This document shows, one piece after another, positions 42,542-44,536 of a stretch of DNA of 44,536 nucleotides; position 1 is the first letter of the stretch, and the number at the start of each line of letters is the position of its first letter. A program made the translations under genes and the position numbers. Under the pieces are notes generated by a model. That model was not told where the DNA came from and did no database searches. It saw only the letters and a list, made by a program, of their open reading frames with translations. This stretch comes from Gammaproteobacteria bacterium (GTDB lineage: Bacteria; Pseudomonadota; Gammaproteobacteria; JADZEE01), in assembly GCA_020850735.1 (NCBI GenBank), contig JADZEE010000077.1, forward strand, positions 1 through 44,536. Direction: 5' to 3'.

Positions 42542-43018
42542 ATGCACGTGAGCGACATCCAGACCCTGCGTCACATCCTCGCGGACTACCGCAAGGTTGC
42601 CATGGTCGGCCTGTCGGCGAACTGGTACCGGCCGAGCAACTTCGCCGCCAAGTACCTGCTCGAGCACGGCTTCGAGATCACGCCGATCAACCCGAACTAC
42701 CCGCAGATCCTCGGGCGGCGCTGCTACCGGTCCCTGCGCGAGGTAACGCACCCGATAGAGATCGTCAATCTGTTCCAGCGCGCCGAGAACGTCATGCCGT
42801 TCGTGGACGATGCGATCGCCATCGGCGCGAAAGTCGTGTGGATGCAAATCGGGGTCGTCAACGACGAGGCTGCCGCGCGGGCTCGCGCCGCCGGCCTGGA
42901 GGTGGTGATGGATCGCTGCATGAAGATCGAATACGCGCGCCTGTTCGGCGGCCTGGGCTGGATCGGTGTGGACACCGGAGTGATCTCGGCCAGACGCCCG
43001 CTGCACGTGACGAAATGA
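42542..43018 (+). CDS. CoA-binding domain protein (YccU-like)
   Basis: The product is 158 residues. The Rossmann-type CoA-binding domain is clear: KVAMVGLSANWYRPSNFAAKYLLEHGFEITPINPNYPQILGRRCYRSL, then VVWMQIGVVNDEAAARARAAGLEVVMDRCMKIEYARL. This is the CoA-binding_2 family typified by E. coli YccU; the end corresponds to its conserved MDRCMKIE segment. It is cytoplasmic and its function is not established. It is followed 40 bp later by the O-acetylhomoserine sulfhydrylase-like gene, and the two are often neighbours in proteobacteria, hinting at a sulfur/methionine link. Confidence 0.87.
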   Translation: MHVSDIQTLRHILADYRKVAMVGLSANWYRPSNFAAKYLLEHGFEITPINPNYPQILGRRCYRSLREVTHPIEIVNLFQRAENVMPFVDDAIAIGAKVVWMQIGVVNDEAAARARAAGLEVVMDRCMKIEYARLFGGLGWIGVDTGVISARRPLHVTK

Positions 43019-43058
43019 GCGTTCGACCCGGCCACCGCCACGCCCGCGGCTGAGGATC

Positions 43059-44345
43059 ATGGCAGATCGCAAATTCGGGCTGGAGACGCTGTGCCTGCAC
43101 GCCGGCCAGATCCCGGATGCGGCCACGGGCGCGCGCGCCGTACCGATTTACCAGACCACGTCCTACGTGTTCGACTCCACCGATCACGCCGCCAGCCTGT
43201 TCAACCTGCAGACCTTCGGCAACGTCTACAGCCGGCTGAGCAATCCGACCACGGCGGTGCTGGAACAACGCATGGCGGCGCTCGAAGGCGGCCGCGCAGC
43301 GCTCGCCACCGGCTCGGGCATGGCGGCACAGATGATCGCGCTGCTGACGCTTTGCGAACAGGGCGACCACATCGTCTCGGCGAGCACGCTCTACGGCGGC
43401 ACCTACTCGCAGCTCGACGTGACCTTCCGGCGCATGGGCATCGAAACGACCTTCGTCGACCCGGACGATCCGGCGAACTTCGGCGCGGCCATCACGCCGG
43501 CAACCAAGGCGATCTACGCCGAAACCATCGGCAATCCGCTCAGCAACGTGCTCGACATCGAGGCGGTAGCGGCCATCGCGCACGCGGCCGGTGTGCCGCT
43601 GGTGGTGGACAGTACCTTCGCCTCACCGTGGCTGTGCCGGCCGATCGAGTTCGGCGCCGACATCGTCGTGCACTCGGCCACCAAGTTCATCGGCGGCCAT
43701 GGCACGACGATGGGCGGGATACTGGTCGAATCGGGCCGGTTTCCCTGGGACAACGGCCGCTACCCGGGGATGGTCGAGCCCTCACCCGGCTACCACGGCG
43801 TGCGCTTTTTCGAAACTTTCGGCGACTTCGGCTTCACCATGAAAGCGCGCATGGAAACGCTGCGCACGCTGGGGGCCACGCTGTCGCCCTTCAACGCCTT
43901 CTTGCTGTTGCAGGGACTCGAGACACTGCCGCTGCGCATGGAACGGCATTGCGCCAACGCACTCGCGGTGGCCGAATTCCTGCGTGCGCATCCGGCCGTT
44001 GCGTGGGTGAAGTTCGCCGGTCTGGCGGACAGCCCCTACGCGCCGCTGGTGGCGAAATACCTGCCGCGCGGAGCGGGCTCGATACTCACTTTCGGCGTCA
44101 AGGGCGGTGAGACGGCGGGCGTGAAATTCATCGAGGCCGCACAGTTCATGAGCCACCTCGCCAACGTCGGCGACGCCAGGACGCTCATCATCCACCCCGC
44201 TTCGACCACGCACCGCCAGCTCTCCGAAGCGCAGCAGCGCGCGGCCGGCATCAGCGCCGACATGATCCGCATTTCCGTGGGCCTGGAGACCCTGGACGAC
44301 ATTCTCTGGGACATCGACCAGGCGCTGGCCGCCGCGCAGATATAG
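43059..44345 (+). CDS. O-acetylhomoserine sulfhydrylase-like PLP enzyme (MetY type)
   Basis: The 428-residue product falls in the Cys/Met metabolism PLP-dependent family. Key features are SYVFDSTDHAASLFNLQTFGNVYSRLSNPTTAVLEQRMAALEGG at the N-terminus, the Schiff-base lysine K209 in HSATKFIGGHGTTMGG, and a C-terminal SVGLETLDDILWDIDQAL. The extended loop around 225-260 is typical of O-acetylhomoserine sulfhydrylase rather than cystathionine gamma-synthase. It makes homocysteine from O-acetylhomoserine and sulfide, or methionine with methanethiol, in the cytoplasm. Confidence 0.93.
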   Translation: MADRKFGLETLCLHAGQIPDAATGARAVPIYQTTSYVFDSTDHAASLFNLQTFGNVYSRLSNPTTAVLEQRMAALEGGRAALATGSGMAAQMIALLTLCEQGDHIVSASTLYGGTYSQLDVTFRRMGIETTFVDPDDPANFGAAITPATKAIYAETIGNPLSNVLDIEAVAAIAHAAGVPLVVDSTFASPWLCRPIEFGADIVVHSATKFIGGHGTTMGGILVESGRFPWDNGRYPGMVEPSPGYHGVRFFETFGDFGFTMKARMETLRTLGATLSPFNAFLLLQGLETLPLRMERHCANALAVAEFLRAHPAVAWVKFAGLADSPYAPLVAKYLPRGAGSILTFGVKGGETAGVKFIEAAQFMSHLANVGDARTLIIHPASTTHRQLSEAQQRAAGISADMIRISVGLETLDDILWDIDQALAAAQI

Positions 44346-44536
44346 CGGGTCCGACCGGACCCGGCAGGGCGTGCCGGACCCCCTTCACCCTGTGCCGCCG
44401 GTAGCGCCGAGCTCTGAGAGGCTGTGAATCAATTGGAATATTTACGCACAGCGGACGGTCAGCCGGGGCGGGCGGATCGGGTCGAGGCAATCGCGACGGC
44501 GGCGGTGTGTGGGCAGCGATTCGATGCGGTGGCGTA
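44346..44536. other. Right-edge intergenic sequence
   Basis: A GGGTCC/GGACCC hairpin (44347-44362, 4-nt loop) directly after the stop codon may help end transcription, though no T-run follows. The AT-rich stretch near 44425-44450 may be a promoter region for a gene beyond the window. No gene is called. Confidence 0.35.

Noticed and set aside
44347..44362. Strong intrinsic terminator after the MetY-like gene
   Set aside because: The 6-bp stem is present, but no T-run follows, so it is noted only as a possible helper hairpin.

Overview
This is a GC-rich window of about 44.5 kb from a proteobacterial chromosome. A gammaproteobacterium, or a close betaproteobacterial relative, is most likely. 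The indications are a PEP-CTERM surface protein with a sigma-54-like promoter, a YheS-type ABC-F ATPase, a CzcA-type RND pump with a DUF3240 partner, and a REP-associated tyrosine transposase. I cannot name a genus. No rRNA, tRNA or CRISPR array was found.

Left part (1-16.8 kb). The window opens inside a respiratory operon of the type II DMSO reductase family: the end of the molybdenum subunit, the iron-sulfur beta subunit and a TorD/NarJ-like chaperone, converging with a lipoprotein cytochrome c. The cytochrome and a small heat-shock protein diverge from a spacer with two FNR-like palindromes. A Lon-like protease with a universal-stress-like protein follows on the minus strand. Then come a heavy-metal RND efflux operon without an outer-membrane channel gene, a hybrid sensor kinase whose phospho-accepting histidine is replaced by arginine, a thioredoxin/CcdA-type membrane protein, a HAD phosphatase and a zinc-ribbon protein.

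Middle (16.8-34.2 kb). An ABC-F ATPase, an amidase and a stand-alone molybdopterin oxidoreductase are followed by about 1 kb of decayed gene pieces, including a ketosynthase-III-like fragment joined to an NTF2-like fragment. After the PEP-CTERM gene comes a possible catabolic gene set on the minus strand: a TAXI-type binding protein without signal peptide, an isochorismatase-like hydrolase, a phenylacetate-CoA-ligase-like enzyme, an acrylyl-CoA-reductase-like enzyme and an EamA exporter. It diverges from a TetR regulator gene translationally coupled to a MetE-like methyltransferase. A perfect 10-2-10 palindrome overlaps the -10 of the tetR promoter. A RAYT transposase gene with inverted copies of a REP-like repeat at both ends, plus an array of further copies, closes this part.

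Right part (34.2-44.5 kb). Here lies the most notable system: a tightly coupled operon encoding a complex-I/group-4-hydrogenase-like membrane complex (HyfB, C, E, F, G and I-like subunits). It starts with a small XRE-type regulator and ends with a spermidine-synthase-like protein. The large subunit lacks the cysteines that bind the NiFe centre, while the small subunit keeps its [4Fe-4S] ligands. It therefore matches the Ehr (energy-converting hydrogenase-related) class, whose reaction is not known. A CoA-binding protein, preceded by an RBS-masking hairpin, and an O-acetylhomoserine sulfhydrylase-like enzyme end the window.
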